NCBI RefSeq assembly: GCF_009729205.1
Contig: NZ_VTHB01000001.1
Coordinates: forward strand, 682,001-746,000
Reading direction: 5' to 3'
Length of the DNA: 64,000 nucleotides
From: Mycobacteroides sp. CBMA 271
GTDB taxonomy: Bacteria > Actinomycetota > Actinomycetes > Mycobacteriales > Mycobacteriaceae
Position 1 is the first letter of the stretch. Every line of letters starts with the position of its first letter. Under the pieces are notes generated by a model. That model had not been told where the DNA came from. It saw nothing but the letters and a program-made list of their open reading frames with translations, and did not search any database. Of this stretch, positions 19,199 to 30,115 are shown one piece after another. Made by a program: the position numbers and the translations under genes.

Positions 19199-19573
19199 TT
19201 ACCTAGCCTTCTTCTTGCCGGCGATGGTGCGCTTGGGTCCCTTACGGGTGCGCGCATTGGTCTTGGTCCGCTGACCGCGTACCGGAAGGCCGCGACGGTG
19301 GCGCAGGCCCTGGTAGCAGCCAATCTCGATCTTGCGGCGGATGTCGGCCTGCACCTCGCGGCGCAGGTCACCCTCGACCTTCAGCGAGGCTTCGATGTAT
19401 TCACGCAGCTGCGTCACCTGATCATCGGTCAGGTCCTTGCTGCGCTGATCGGGGCTGATGCCCGTGGCGGCCAGGATCTCCTTGGAGCGGGTCCGGCCAA
19501 TGCCATAGATATAGGTGAGCGCGATTTCCATACGCTTATCGCGCGGTAGGTCAACGCCTACTAGACGTGCCAT
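19199..19573 (-). CDS. rpsM: 30S ribosomal protein S13
   Basis: 124-aa head protein of the small subunit that contacts the P-site tRNA and the L5 bridge. Full length, with the helix-turn-helix core and the basic C-terminal tail ([16 protein letters not shown]). First gene after rpmJ, from which it is separated by 155 bases holding a CCCCGG/CCGGGG hairpin at 19635-19654 that may belong to leader control. Confidence 0.99.
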   Translation of the reverse strand: MARLVGVDLPRDKRMEIALTYIYGIGRTRSKEILAATGISPDQRSKDLTDDQVTQLREYIEASLKVEGDLRREVQADIRRKIEIGCYQGLRHRRGLPVRGQRTKTNARTRKGPKRTIAGKKKAR

Positions 19574-19728
19574 GCGGCAGTTCCTCTTTCATTCAACGAA
19601 GGTCTGTTCCCAGTCCGTCCCCTCTAGGTTGGGGCCCCGGCCTCCGTTCCGGGGGTGTCTGACCAGCGATTCCGATCAGTGGTTCTGGGAGGTCATCATT
19701 CAGTTGTGTTGGTAATCAGGAGGCCTGA

Positions 19729-19842
19729 TTAACCTTGCCGCTGCTTGTGGCGGGGGTCCTGGCAGATCACCATGACGCGCCCGTGCCGGCGAATAACGCG
19801 GCACTTGTCGCAGATCGGCTTGACGCTCGGGTTGACCTTCAC
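19729..19842 (-). CDS. rpmJ: 50S ribosomal protein L36
   Basis: 37-aa protein read from the minus strand: GTG start at 19842, TAA stop at 19731-19729. It begins [14 protein letters not shown] and ends RHKQRQG. Three cysteines and one histidine (C-x2-C, then C and H) give the zinc-binding form of L36. It lies 21 bases after infA in the same direction. Confidence 0.97.
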   Translation of the reverse strand: MKVNPSVKPICDKCRVIRRHGRVMVICQDPRHKQRQG

Positions 19843-19863
19843 GTTCCCAATCCTGTTCTTCTG

Positions 19864-20085
19864 TTACTTGTACCGGTAAACGATCCGACCGCGGGACAGG
19901 TCGTATGGAGACAACTCCACCACCACTCTGTCCTCGGGCAGGATGCGGATGTAGTGCTGCCGCATCTTGCCGCTGATGTGGGCGAGCACCTTGTGTCCGT
20001 TCTCCAGCTCAATGCGAAACATCGCATTGGGCAGGGGTTCGACGACCCGGCCCTCGACCTCGATGGCTCCGTCTTTCTTCGCCAT
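19864..20085 (-). CDS. infA: Translation initiation factor IF-1
   Basis: 73-aa S1/OB-fold protein that blocks the ribosomal A site during initiation. Full length, with a strong ribosome site (GGAGG) before the ATG. First gene of the unit infA-rpmJ-rpsM-rpsK-rpsD-rpoA-rplQ. Confidence 0.99.
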
Positions 20086-20227
20086 ATCCTCCGCGATTCT
20101 GATTGCCTGCTCCGGCTATCGCCGGCGTGACACGGCAACACCCACCGACCCTCGAACGTGAGCCGGTGACAGGAAAATCCAGGACTGGGCACGCAGATAG
20201 TCGGCACGGAAGCCGCGCCGTTGGTCA

Positions 20228-20256
20228 ACGATACCCGCGTAACGCCACCAAACCAA
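20228..20256 (-). promoter_or_regulatory. Candidate sigma-A promoter for the infA unit
   Basis: On the minus strand TTGGTT (20256-20251), a 17-base spacer and TATCGT (20233-20228), about 140 bases before infA. Picked by eye from a GC-rich region, so moderate support only. Confidence 0.4.
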
Positions 20257-20290
20257 ACCGGCCGTGGAAGGCCGCGCAGGCCGTCGATCC

Positions 20291-21574
20291 CTAAGACCAG
20301 GTGACTCCCGACCTGCTGATATGCGGAATCGCGGTGGGTCGCACCAGGCCGGCCGTCAGCCACGCGCCCGCAAGCCAAACGTGAGGCGCGGATTTGGCGG
20401 CCACCGTCCGCCTGGCCCGCATCGACACATCGGAACCGTCAAGGACTCGCTGGGCCCGCACTGACAACATCCGGTTACGCACTCCCGAACGGCGCCGCTC
20501 GCGCGCACTGCGGTTGATCGCCAACCAGGCCTGGGCCAGATCGCTGGACTCGCCCAGCGCCTCCGCGATGGCCTCTGCAGCCGCGACGGCGTCGGACACG
20601 CCCGAGTTGAGGCTGCGTCCACCCAGCGGAGCGAATTGGTGGGCGGCTTCACCCGCGAGCAGCACCCGGCGGTTGACGTCGGTGTAACTGGCGGCAACCC
20701 CTTGAACGGTTTGATGCACCTCGACCGACCTGATGTGGTCGGCGTACCAGTCGTCACCGGTGAGCGCGGTGACCCAGGAACGCACCTGTTCGGTCGTCGG
20801 TGTCGTCTCATCCTTGGGCAGGAGCTGGACATCGAGCCGTAAACCGTCGGGGTACGGCAAGCGAATGGCGTGCCGTTCGCCAAGATCCGGGTGGTGGTAC
20901 TGGATCTGCACGGGAAGGTCCACCGTGCCGCCGTCCGGGAGCGGTTCGACGTCGATCACCACACACGACGGGGACGGTGGACGCTCCGACATACCTATTC
21001 CCAGCGCCTGACGGATGGCCGACTTGGCCCCGTCGGCGGCGATGACATAGCTCGCACGCACCCGACCGCCACTCGCGAGGGTGAGCCGTACTCCGGTGTG
21101 ATCGGTGCTGATGTCGGTGACAGCTGACCCCGGGTGGTACTCCACCCCCAGGCTCAGCGCCTCGGCCAACGTCTCATCTTCAATTGTGCGCTGCGACAAG
21201 CTCATTCCCCAGGCCGCGGGATTCCACGGGCCAGGTATCCGCGAGGGGGCGTAGGAGGACATGACGAACACCGGCCGGCCCTGATAGAAGGTCTGGACGC
21301 CATGAACCGCCAACGCCGAGTCGCGCAGCCGTGCGCCGAGTTCGGGAGCCACCCTGTCGTATCGGCGCAGTGTCGAATGTCCGACGAAAGTGGCGCAGTT
21401 CCGATGCCGCTGACGCTCTTTCGAGCCAGCGGCCTCCAGCACAACGACGGCAATTCCCCGGCGAGCCAACACCGTGGCAGCGAGCAAGCCGACAGGTCCG
21501 CCGCCGACGATCACGACGGCGTCATCGGTGATATCCCGACGCGCGTCTGCCGATACCGCCGCGAGGTGAGCCAC
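20291..21574 (-). CDS. FAD-dependent monooxygenase (aromatic hydroxylase family)
   Basis: 427-aa flavoprotein of the PheA/TfdB-like class A monooxygenases, which use NAD(P)H and oxygen to hydroxylate aromatic or polyketide-like substrates. The Rossmann motif VVIVGGGPVGLLAA is near residue 20. The NAD(P)H-linked DG motif (AADGAKS) is near 195. The third FAD motif reads LLAGEAAHQFAPLGG, with Glu in place of the usual Asp of GDAAH. GTG at 21574 is used because the region upstream is not family-like. The longer frame to 21688 is possible. Divergent from the NfeD gene. Substrate unknown. Confidence 0.85.
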   Translation of the reverse strand: MAHLAAVSADARRDITDDAVVIVGGGPVGLLAATVLARRGIAVVVLEAAGSKERQRHRNCATFVGHSTLRRYDRVAPELGARLRDSALAVHGVQTFYQGRPVFVMSSYAPSRIPGPWNPAAWGMSLSQRTIEDETLAEALSLGVEYHPGSAVTDISTDHTGVRLTLASGGRVRASYVIAADGAKSAIRQALGIGMSERPPSPSCVVIDVEPLPDGGTVDLPVQIQYHHPDLGERHAIRLPYPDGLRLDVQLLPKDETTPTTEQVRSWVTALTGDDWYADHIRSVEVHQTVQGVAASYTDVNRRVLLAGEAAHQFAPLGGRSLNSGVSDAVAAAEAIAEALGESSDLAQAWLAINRSARERRRSGVRNRMLSVRAQRVLDGSDVSMRARRTVAAKSAPHVWLAGAWLTAGLVRPTAIPHISRSGVTWS

Positions 21575-21703
21575 CCCATGACGGTACCGCGAGAGAACCC
21601 GGGAGTGCCCGCTCAGGCGGGTGCGCCGTAGCCAGCCGGACCGATCCGTGGTACCTATGTCGGTAGTGGCGAACATTGCCGTCGGCAACGGGGAGGGGGT
21701 CGA

Positions 21704-22228
21704 GTGGACGGTCTGACGATTGCGTACTTGGCGGCCTTCGTCGTCGGTGGTGTCGCGGTGCTCTCGGCGCTGCTACTGACCGATATCGGCCACGGCGACG
21801 GAATGCCATTTCTTAGCCTGACCTCCCTTTCTGCCGCTCTGACCGGTGCGGGCGCCGGCGGATTCGTCGGATCGTCGCTCGGTATCGCGCCGCTGCCCAC
21901 GGCAATCACCGCCGTGGTGTGCGCGGTTGCGCTGGTGTCGATCCTGCAACTTTTCCTGACATACCTGCGACGCCAGCAGGCGAACTCGCATTCGGGTCGC
22001 GCATCGTATGTCGGCAGGCTTGGCACGGTGACCCTTGACGTGCCGACCGGAGGCGGGTGGGGCGAGATCACCTTTACCGACGCCGATGGCAACCGGGTGC
22101 ATTCACGCGCCATTACCGATGAACCCGAAGGGCTGGCCAAGAATGCCGCGGTCTACATCGCCGACGTGGACCCCGAATACCTGCATGTCGTCAGCATTCC
22201 CGACGCACCCCCCAACTCACTCCACTAG
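21704..22228 (+). CDS. NfeD-like membrane protein
   Basis: 174-aa protein with two or three membrane segments (about residues 5-25, 45-60 and 62-85) and a C-terminal OB-fold-like domain (about 100-165, ASYVGRLGTVTLDVP) typical of short NfeD proteins. Such proteins are usually encoded beside a flotillin/SPFH protein, as here (24 bases to the next start), and probably act with it in membrane microdomains. The GTG is preceded by GGGAGGGGG. Confidence 0.85.
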   Translation: MDGLTIAYLAAFVVGGVAVLSALLLTDIGHGDGMPFLSLTSLSAALTGAGAGGFVGSSLGIAPLPTAITAVVCAVALVSILQLFLTYLRRQQANSHSGRASYVGRLGTVTLDVPTGGGWGEITFTDADGNRVHSRAITDEPEGLAKNAAVYIADVDPEYLHVVSIPDAPPNSLH

Positions 22229-22252
22229 TTCAAACTATTAAGGAAACCCCGC

Positions 22253-23743
22253 ATGAGTTCGCTTCTCATCATCGTCATCATCGCCATCGCGGCGCTGGTG
22301 ATCTTCGTGGCGCTGCCGCTGGTCTATGTGCGCAACTACGTCAAGGTGCCGCCCAATGAGGTCGCGGTGTTCACCGGGCGCGGCCAGCCGAAGGTGGTGC
22401 GCGGCGGTGCCCGGTTCAAGATGCCCGGTATCGAACGGGTGGACATCATGTCGCTCGAACCCTTCAACGTGAACATCAATCTGCAAAACGCGTTGTCGAA
22501 CAATGGCGTTCCGGTCAACGTCGAGGCCGTCGGCCTGGTACGAATTGGCTCCAACGACGAGGCCGTGCAGACCGCCGTCCAGCGCTTCCTGACCTCGGAT
22601 CTGAGTGAGCTACAACGGCAGATCAACGAGATCCTCGCCGGTAGCTTGCGCGGCATCACCGCCACCATGACCGTGGAAGATCTGAACTCCAACCGCGACT
22701 CGCTGGCGCGCAGCGTGGTCGAGGAGGCCGGCGGTGACCTCTCCCGCATCGGTATGGAGGTCGACGTCCTCAAGATCGCCGGGATCTCGGACCGCAATGG
22801 ATACCTGGAGTCACTCGGCCAGCGCCGTATCGCCGAGGTCCGCCGCGACGCGACGGTCGGCACTGCCGAAGCCGAGCGGGACGCACAGATCCGGTCCGCG
22901 CAGGCCCGGCAGGCCGGCTCCATCGCGCAGGCCGAGGCCGATACCGCCATCGCGACCGCGACCCAGAAACGCGACGTGGAACTGGCGCGGCTGCGCGCGC
23001 AAACCGAGGCGGAGAACGCGCAGGCCGACCAGGCCGGCCCGTTGGCCCAGGCACGCGCCGAGAAGGACGTGGGTATTGCCCGCGAGCAGGCAGAGGCCGC
23101 GCGTGTACAGGCCCGTACCGAGGTGGAGTTGCGCCGCACCGAGCAGGCGCAGGCCGCGCTGCAGGCAGACGTCATCGCCCCCGCCGAGGCACGTCGTCAG
23201 GCCGATATCGCTATCGCCGAGGGCAGCCGACAGTCCGCAATCCTGAAGGCGCAGGCCGATGCTGAAGCCGAACGTCAGAAGGGTTCCGCGGAGGCCGACG
23301 CGCGTAAGGCGGCCGCCGACGCATTCCGGGTGGAGCAGCAGGCGGCTGCCGATGGCGCCAAGGCCAAACTGATCGCCGAGGCCGACGGCTCCAAGGCGAA
23401 GCTCATCGCCGAGGCGGATGGCATCAAGGCCAAGCTGCTGGCGGAGGCCGACGGTAAGAAGGAGGTCGCCGCGGCGCTCAACGCCTACACACCGGAGGCT
23501 GCCCGCCTGTTGACGCTGCCGGACATCCTGGCCGCCGTCGTTCAGGCCACCGAGGCCGCCGCAAAACCGCTCGGTGAGATCGAAAGGCTGTCCATTATCG
23601 GCGGCTCCGGCGACGCCCAGGACGCATTGGGCACCCTCTTCGGGGTTAGCCCGCAGGCGGTGGCGAAAGTAGTTGAGAGTCTTAAGGTTTCGGGCATCGA
23701 CCTCCCCGAGCTGCTGAACCGCACCCAATTGGGCAAGGAATAG
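22253..23743 (+). CDS. Flotillin/SPFH (band 7) domain protein
   Basis: 496-aa membrane scaffold protein. An N-terminal membrane segment (about residues 4-25) is followed by an SPFH/band 7 domain (about 30-210). A long Ala/Glu/Gln/Arg-rich coiled-coil 'flotillin' region (about 190-430) contains repeated A-E-A-D units, including a KAKLIAEADG-type repeat near 370-400. A small C-terminal domain follows. It pairs with the NfeD gene just upstream. Role inferred from the family: organising membrane domains. Confidence 0.92.
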   Translation: MSSLLIIVIIAIAALVIFVALPLVYVRNYVKVPPNEVAVFTGRGQPKVVRGGARFKMPGIERVDIMSLEPFNVNINLQNALSNNGVPVNVEAVGLVRIGSNDEAVQTAVQRFLTSDLSELQRQINEILAGSLRGITATMTVEDLNSNRDSLARSVVEEAGGDLSRIGMEVDVLKIAGISDRNGYLESLGQRRIAEVRRDATVGTAEAERDAQIRSAQARQAGSIAQAEADTAIATATQKRDVELARLRAQTEAENAQADQAGPLAQARAEKDVGIAREQAEAARVQARTEVELRRTEQAQAALQADVIAPAEARRQADIAIAEGSRQSAILKAQADAEAERQKGSAEADARKAAADAFRVEQQAAADGAKAKLIAEADGSKAKLIAEADGIKAKLLAEADGKKEVAAALNAYTPEAARLLTLPDILAAVVQATEAAAKPLGEIERLSIIGGSGDAQDALGTLFGVSPQAVAKVVESLKVSGIDLPELLNRTQLGKE

Positions 23744-23834
23744 CCCACCCCTGCCCCGGCACCGACGCCCCAAGCTGCCTAAGCGGGGGATGGACCGAGG
23801 AATAGCCGAACCCCCCGCGAAGTTGGGACGCGAT

Positions 23835-24659
23835 ATGAGCGAATCGAACCTCAGCAGATTTGGTGTGTGGAACGGCGGTCCGGTCACGCCGGAGCAGGCC
23901 AAGGCGATCGAGGATCTGGGCTACGGCTCGGTATGGATCGGCGGTGTGTTCACCTCCGATCTTGCGTACGTGGAACCGTTGCTCGAAGCAACCGAGAATC
24001 TCACGGTTGCCAGCGGCATCATCAACATCTGGACCTCCCCCGTCGATGAGGTGGCCGCTTCGTTCCATCGCATCGAGGCGGCCTATCCCGGACGGTTTCT
24101 GCTCGGCGTTGGCGCCGGGCATCCGGAGGCTTCGGCCGAGTACCGCAAGCCCTACGACGCCCTCATCGAGTACCTGGATGGGCTGGATGCCGCGGGTGTC
24201 CCCAAGGAGCGGCGAGCGCTCGCCGCCTTGGGGCCCAAGGTGCTGAAGCTATCCGCGGATCGCACCGCTGGCGCCCATCCCTACCTGACGACACCGGAAC
24301 ACACCCGCCAGGCCCGTGAGATCGTCGGTCCGGATGCGCTGCTCGTTCCCGAGCACAAGGTGGTGCTGAGCACAGACGCGGAGAGTGCGCGTGCGATCGG
24401 CCGGCGCACCGTCGACTTCTATCTTCAGTTGAGCAACTACGTAAACAGCTGGAAGAGAATCGGTTTCAGTGACGAGGACGTCACTTCACCGGGTAGTGAC
24501 GCATTCATCGATGCTGTGGTGGCGCACGGCACCGCGGTGGAAATCGCCGCGCGATTAAACGAGCACATCGACGCCGGCGCCAGCCAGGTACTCATTCAGG
24601 TCTTGGGCGATAAGGGCTTGGTCGGCACATTGACGTCGGTGGCGGACGCGCTTCGATAG
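23835..24659 (+). CDS. LLM-class F420-dependent oxidoreductase
   Basis: 274-aa luciferase-like TIM-barrel protein, probably using coenzyme F420. It begins LSRFGVWNGGPVTPEQAKAI and keeps the G-V-G-A-G-H strand (about residues 93-99) of the family. ATG at 23835 is chosen as it begins the conserved part. It lies just upstream of rmlB, the same place as its M. tuberculosis counterpart in synteny. Substrate unknown. Confidence 0.85.
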   Translation: MSESNLSRFGVWNGGPVTPEQAKAIEDLGYGSVWIGGVFTSDLAYVEPLLEATENLTVASGIINIWTSPVDEVAASFHRIEAAYPGRFLLGVGAGHPEASAEYRKPYDALIEYLDGLDAAGVPKERRALAALGPKVLKLSADRTAGAHPYLTTPEHTRQAREIVGPDALLVPEHKVVLSTDAESARAIGRRTVDFYLQLSNYVNSWKRIGFSDEDVTSPGSDAFIDAVVAHGTAVEIAARLNEHIDAGASQVLIQVLGDKGLVGTLTSVADALR

Positions 24660-24667
24660 TCCCCCAC

Positions 24668-25730
<1,063 letters not shown>

Positions 25731-25740
25731 GGGAACTGAC

Positions 25741-26358
25741 ATGCAGATTCGCGAGCTCGCGGTACCTGGCGCCTTCGAAATCACCCCGGTGCAGCACCGC
25801 GATGACCGTGGGGTCTTCCTCGAGTGGTTTAAGAGCCCCCTGCTCACCGAGGCCATCGGGCATTCCTTCGACCTGCAACAGGCCAATTGCTCGGTGTCGG
25901 CTGCCGGTTCGCTTCGTGGTATCCACTTCGCCGATGTGCCGCCAGGACAGGCCAAATACGTCACCTGCCTCACCGGTTCTGTGTACGACGTGGTGGTCGA
26001 CATCCGTGTCGGTTCGCCGACCTTCGGGGCATGGGACGGTGTCCTGCTCGATCCCCATCACCGTCGCGCCGTGTACGTCCCGGAGGGTGTCGGCCACGGA
26101 TTCCTCGCCCTCCAGAACGACTCCACAGTGGTCTACCTGTGCTCCTCCGGATATGCCCCCGGGCGGGAACACGGTGTCGATCCGTTGGATACGACTATCG
26201 GCATCGAGTGGCCGACCACCACCGCCGACGGCAGCACGCTCTCATTCCTCATTTCCGAGAAGGACAGCGCGGCACCGTCATTGGTTGAAGCGAGAGACTC
26301 GGGGCTGCTGCCGGTGGCCGCCGAGGTGCAGGCGTACCTCGATGGCCTGTCCGGCTGA
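25741..26358 (+). CDS. rmlC: dTDP-4-dehydrorhamnose 3,5-epimerase RmlC
   Basis: 205-aa cupin that epimerises C3 and C5 of dTDP-4-keto-6-deoxyglucose, the third step to dTDP-L-rhamnose. Catalytic His62 (GSLRGIHF) and Tyr132 (VVYLCS) are in place, with Lys72 and Asp83 as further active-site candidates and GHGF near 118-121. The start is preceded by GAGGGAAC. Downstream of rmlB in the same direction. Confidence 0.96.
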   Translation: MQIRELAVPGAFEITPVQHRDDRGVFLEWFKSPLLTEAIGHSFDLQQANCSVSAAGSLRGIHFADVPPGQAKYVTCLTGSVYDVVVDIRVGSPTFGAWDGVLLDPHHRRAVYVPEGVGHGFLALQNDSTVVYLCSSGYAPGREHGVDPLDTTIGIEWPTTTADGSTLSFLISEKDSAAPSLVEARDSGLLPVAAEVQAYLDGLSG

Positions 26359-26392
26359 TCCGCAACGCCCCCCACACGTACCCCCTGTTTGC

Positions 26393-26398
26393 TAAAGT
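26393..26398 (+). promoter_or_regulatory. Candidate leaderless -10 element (TAAAGT)
   Basis: TAAAGT six bases before ATG 26405; no ribosome site. Confidence 0.5.
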
Positions 26399-26404
26399 CC
26401 CTGC

Positions 26405-27301
26405 ATGTCGTATCCGCCTGCCGGGCCGCCGCCTTCGGATCCCGGGTCACCGGAGTACCCTCCGTACCCAACTCCGGCGGGCCCCGGGTACCCACCGGTG
26501 GTGCCTCCGCAGGCGAGCGGATACCCGCCCGTCCCGCCTGGCACGGAGCCGTACCCGCCCTACCCCCAGGCCAATCCCCCAGGCACCGAGTCATACCCGC
26601 CGTATCCTCCGGCTAGCCCACCGGGGTACCCGCCCCCCGCGTATCCGTCGTCGCCCTACGGCTATCCCGCCGCGGGCGCGTATCCACCCATCCAAAGTGC
26701 ACAGGGCACCAACGGGTTTGCCATTGCCGCACTCGTCCTGGGCATCATCCCGATCTGCGTTGGCATCCTCGCCATCATCTTCGGGGTCATCGGCTTGAAC
26801 CAGACCAAGCAGAGGGGACAGAAGGGGCGCGGCATGGCAATTGCCGGCATCGTCCTGGGGTCGCTCTGGATCGCGGCGGCGGTGGTGGGTGCGGCCATCG
26901 GCGCAAGCCACTCACCCAAGCGCGACGATGCAGGGCAGGTCACCCGCTCGGGCGATATGGATGTCACGAAGTTGCGCGTTGGTGACTGCATCGCCGACAT
27001 CGGCGACGAAAAGTTCTACACCACAACAAATGCTCTGCCGTGCTCACAGCCACACAAGGCCGAGGTCTACGCGTTGCTCCCACTGTCAGGCACGTCGGTT
27101 CCCGCGATGTCGGTCATGGAAGAAGCCGCCGAGGGATGCGGCGACGCCCTGGAGCGCTACTCCCCCAGCACATATGCGGAGGACGGCATCGACGTGACCT
27201 ACCTGTACCCGACCAGCCGGTCCTGGAAACAGGGTGATCACTCGATTACGTGCATCGCCGGCTTCCCCACCGCCCGCTCGGAATCCATCAAGGGCAAGTA
27301 G
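26405..27301 (+). CDS. Membrane protein with proline-rich N-terminus, DUF4190 and septum-formation domain
   Basis: 298-aa protein. Residues 1-100 are a Pro/Tyr/Gly-rich low-complexity segment with many Y-P-P repeats. Two membrane segments (about 105-130 and 142-165) have the DUF4190 pattern, separated by GLNQTKQRGQKGRGMA. The extracellular C-terminus (about 180-298) has four cysteines and resembles the septum-formation domain of actinobacterial membrane proteins. Probably leaderless. A role at the cell envelope is inferred. Confidence 0.8.
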   Translation: MSYPPAGPPPSDPGSPEYPPYPTPAGPGYPPVVPPQASGYPPVPPGTEPYPPYPQANPPGTESYPPYPPASPPGYPPPAYPSSPYGYPAAGAYPPIQSAQGTNGFAIAALVLGIIPICVGILAIIFGVIGLNQTKQRGQKGRGMAIAGIVLGSLWIAAAVVGAAIGASHSPKRDDAGQVTRSGDMDVTKLRVGDCIADIGDEKFYTTTNALPCSQPHKAEVYALLPLSGTSVPAMSVMEEAAEGCGDALERYSPSTYAEDGIDVTYLYPTSRSWKQGDHSITCIAGFPTARSESIKGK

Positions 27302-27314
27302 GCATTTCGTTCGC

Positions 27315-28109
27315 CTACGGGCGCAATGTCAGGATGCGGGGGCCGTCCTCGGTGACGGCCACCGTGTGCTCCCAGTGCGCGGCCCGGGATCCGTCGGTGG
27401 TGACCACCGTCCAGTCGTCGGCGAGGATCCGGGTCTGGGTGGTGCCGAGTGTCAGCATCGGTTCGATGGCGAGCACCGACCCCACCGCGAGGAGCGGCCC
27501 CTTGCCGGGGGCTCCTTCGTTGGGCAGGAACGGGTCCAAATGCATCGATCGACCGATGCCGTGGCCGCCGTAACCGTCCACGATTCCGAAAGCACGGTCA
27601 AACCGTTTCTCGGCGGCGCGGGTGCCCTGCTCGATCGCATGGGACACGTCGGTGAGCCGGTTCCCCGGGATCATCGCCGCGATACCGGCCTCCATCGACA
27701 AGCGCGTCGCCTCGGACAATGCCTCATCGACAGGAATGACGGCGCCGACGGCGAAGGTCCATGCGGAATCCCCGTGCCAACCGTCCAGGATTGCCCCGCA
27801 GTCGATGGAGACCAGGTCACCCTCGGTCAAGATGGCTGTCGCCGAAGGTATTCCGTGGACCACTTGGTCATTGACCGAGGAACAGATGGATCCCGGGAAG
27901 CCGTGGTAGCCCAGGAATGACGGCACCGCGCCGGCATTCCGGATCACCGATTCGGCTACCTGATCCAATTCGAGCGTCGAAACACCGGTCTTGGCGGCGT
28001 CACGCACGGCGACCAACGCCGCACCCACGATGGCGCCCGCGGCGGCCATCGCATCGAGCTCGCCGGCGGTGCGCTGCTCCACCGTCTTCTTGCGGCCGAA
28101 CAGCCCCAC
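27315..28109 (-). CDS. map: Methionine aminopeptidase, type I
   Basis: 264-aa metalloprotease that removes the initiator methionine. The five metal ligands are visible: Asp103, Asp114, His183, Glu216 and Glu247, with His85 as the substrate-side histidine. Third gene of the secY-adk-map unit (6 bases after adk), the same order as in M. tuberculosis. The upstream genes of the unit confirm the GTG start. Confidence 0.97.
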   Translation of the reverse strand: MGLFGRKKTVEQRTAGELDAMAAAGAIVGAALVAVRDAAKTGVSTLELDQVAESVIRNAGAVPSFLGYHGFPGSICSSVNDQVVHGIPSATAILTEGDLVSIDCGAILDGWHGDSAWTFAVGAVIPVDEALSEATRLSMEAGIAAMIPGNRLTDVSHAIEQGTRAAEKRFDRAFGIVDGYGGHGIGRSMHLDPFLPNEGAPGKGPLLAVGSVLAIEPMLTLGTTQTRILADDWTVVTTDGSRAAHWEHTVAVTEDGPRILTLRP

Positions 28110-28115
28110 TAAGAC

Positions 28116-28661
28116 CTACCGGCCCAGAGCCTGTGAGGTCCGCGCGAAGACCTCATCGACCGTGCCGACGGCGTCGATGGTCTGCAGCACGTCCTGGTAG
28201 TACTCCAGTAGCGGTGCGGTTTCGTCGCGGTACACGTTGAGGCGGTTGCGGATGATGTCCTCGGTGTCGTCGGCGCGGCCACGTCCCAGCAGCCGCTGCA
28301 CGAGCTCCTCGACCGGCACCTTGAATTCCAGGACGGCGTCGATCTTGACGCCTCGGGCCTCTTCCATCGCGGCCAGCGCATCGGCCTGGTCCACGGTGCG
28401 CGGGAACCCGTCGAGAATAAACCCCGTATCCGCGTCGGCCTCGTCCAAGCGCGCCTCGACCATTTTGTTGGTGACCTCGCTAGGCACCAGGTCCCCGGCG
28501 TCCAGGTATTGCTTGGCCTGGATCCCCAGCTCGGTGCCCTCGCTGATGTTCGACCGGAACAGGTCGCCCGTGGAGATCTGCGGAATGCCGAACTTCTCCG
28601 AAATCAGTTGCGCCTGCGTACCTTTGCCTGCACCTGGCGGGCCGAGTAACACCACTCTCAC
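28116..28661 (-). CDS. adk: Adenylate kinase
   Basis: 181-aa enzyme interconverting ATP + AMP and 2 ADP. P-loop [10 protein letters not shown] at residues 7-16; DGFPRT near 84-89. The short LID without zinc cysteines gives the compact form usual in mycobacteria. The GTG start overlaps the secY stop by 4 bases (GTGA), so translation is coupled. Confidence 0.98.
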   Translation of the reverse strand: MRVVLLGPPGAGKGTQAQLISEKFGIPQISTGDLFRSNISEGTELGIQAKQYLDAGDLVPSEVTNKMVEARLDEADADTGFILDGFPRTVDQADALAAMEEARGVKIDAVLEFKVPVEELVQRLLGRGRADDTEDIIRNRLNVYRDETAPLLEYYQDVLQTIDAVGTVDEVFARTSQALGR

Positions 28662-29986
28662 TTCAGGAACCCTTCGTAGTTACGCTGCATCAACTGGCTT
28701 TCGATCTGCTTCACGGTGTCGAGGCCGACGCCGATCATGATCAGGACCGCGGTGCCACCGAACGGCAGGTTTTGCATACCGCCCGAGTTCCCGATCTGCA
28801 GGAACAGGTTCGGCAGGATCGCAATGATGCCCAGGTAGATCGATCCAGGCCACGTGATGCGGTTGAGCACATAGCGCAGGTAGTCGGCGGTCGCACGTCC
28901 GGGACGGATACCGGGAATGAAGCCACCGAACTTGTTCATCTCGTCGGCGCGCTCATCGGGGTTGAAGGTGATGGACACGTAGAAGAACGTGAAGAACACG
29001 ATAAGCGTGAAGTAGATCAGGACATACCAGTAGTTGCTGGGGTCAGTCAGGTAGGTGCTGACGAATCGGTCCCACCAGCCGGTCTTGTCCTGACTGCCGC
29101 TGCGCACCAGCTGGGTGATGAGCCCCGGGATGTAGAGCAGCGACGAGGCGAAGATAACCGGGATAACGCCGGCCTGGTTGACCTTCAACGGCAGATAGGT
29201 CGAGGTGCCGCCGTACATGCGCCGGCCCACCATGCGCTTGGCGTACTGAACGGGAATGCGGCGCTGGCCCTGCTCGACGAACACCACGCCGACCACGATG
29301 AGAAGTGCCGCCACGCATACCGCGGCGAAGGTGACGCCTCCGCGGCTGTCGAGAATGGTCTTACCTTCGGCCGGGATCCGTGCCGCGATGCCGGCGAAGA
29401 TCAGCAGCGACATGCCGTTGCCGATACCGCGTTCGGTGACCATCTCGCCGAGCCACATCACCAGGGTGGATCCGGCGGTCATAACCAGAACCATCACCGC
29501 GAGCGAGAAGATCGACTGATCCGGAACGATCTCGCTTCTGCGGTCACAGCCTTGCATGAGAGTGCCGCTGGCACCGAGGGCGACGATCGACGTGGACTGC
29601 AGCAGCGCCAGCGCAACCGACAGGTAACGCGTGTACTGCGTCATCTTGGCCTGGCCGGACTGGCCTTCCTTACGGAGCTGCTCGAACCGGGGAATGACCA
29701 CGGTGAGCAGCTGGACGATGATGCTGGCCGTGATGTACGGCATGACGCCCACCGCGAACACCGACAGCTGCAGCAGCGCGCCACCCGAGAACAGGTTGAT
29801 CAGCGAATAGATCTGCGCCGAGTCGCCACTGCTGACTTGCTCGACGCAGTATTTCACTGCGGAGTAGTTCACCCCGGGAGAGGGCAGGGTCGCACCGAGC
29901 CGGTACAGGACCACAATCCCGATGGTGAAGAGGATCTTCCGCCTCAGGTCAACTGTCCTGAGAGCAGAGACAAAAGCGGAAAGCAC
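28658..29986 (-). CDS. secY: Preprotein translocase subunit SecY
   Basis: 442-aa channel subunit of the Sec translocon with about ten membrane segments. It includes the plug-region pattern after TM1 and [14 protein letters not shown] near residues 185-198. The GTG start follows a strong AGGAGG. Leads the secY-adk-map operon. In many bacteria secY directly follows rplO; here about 9 kb of other genes lie between them. The 129 bases upstream show no convincing promoter by eye. Confidence 0.99.
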   Translation of the reverse strand: MLSAFVSALRTVDLRRKILFTIGIVVLYRLGATLPSPGVNYSAVKYCVEQVSSGDSAQIYSLINLFSGGALLQLSVFAVGVMPYITASIIVQLLTVVIPRFEQLRKEGQSGQAKMTQYTRYLSVALALLQSTSIVALGASGTLMQGCDRRSEIVPDQSIFSLAVMVLVMTAGSTLVMWLGEMVTERGIGNGMSLLIFAGIAARIPAEGKTILDSRGGVTFAAVCVAALLIVVGVVFVEQGQRRIPVQYAKRMVGRRMYGGTSTYLPLKVNQAGVIPVIFASSLLYIPGLITQLVRSGSQDKTGWWDRFVSTYLTDPSNYWYVLIYFTLIVFFTFFYVSITFNPDERADEMNKFGGFIPGIRPGRATADYLRYVLNRITWPGSIYLGIIAILPNLFLQIGNSGGMQNLPFGGTAVLIMIGVGLDTVKQIESQLMQRNYEGFLK

Positions 29987-30115
29987 ACATCCTCCTGCGC
30001 ATCCTGCAGCTCGCCATGTGATCTGCTAGATGAATCAGCTGGTGATCCCAGCGTTGGGTAACCGTTTCGGCAGCCATCAGGGCACGCCCGGGCCGGGTAC
30101 GAGACTAACAGTTCG

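Noticed and set aside
22811..23902. Minus-strand open frame of 363 codons opposite the flotillin gene
   Set aside because: Its Gly/Leu/Arg repeats are the antisense of the flotillin Ala/Glu repeats; no start site or family.
26405..26700. Short repeats that might be taken for a CRISPR or tandem DNA repeat
   Set aside because: They encode the Y-P-P-rich N-terminus of the septum-formation-domain protein and have no regular repeat-spacer pattern.
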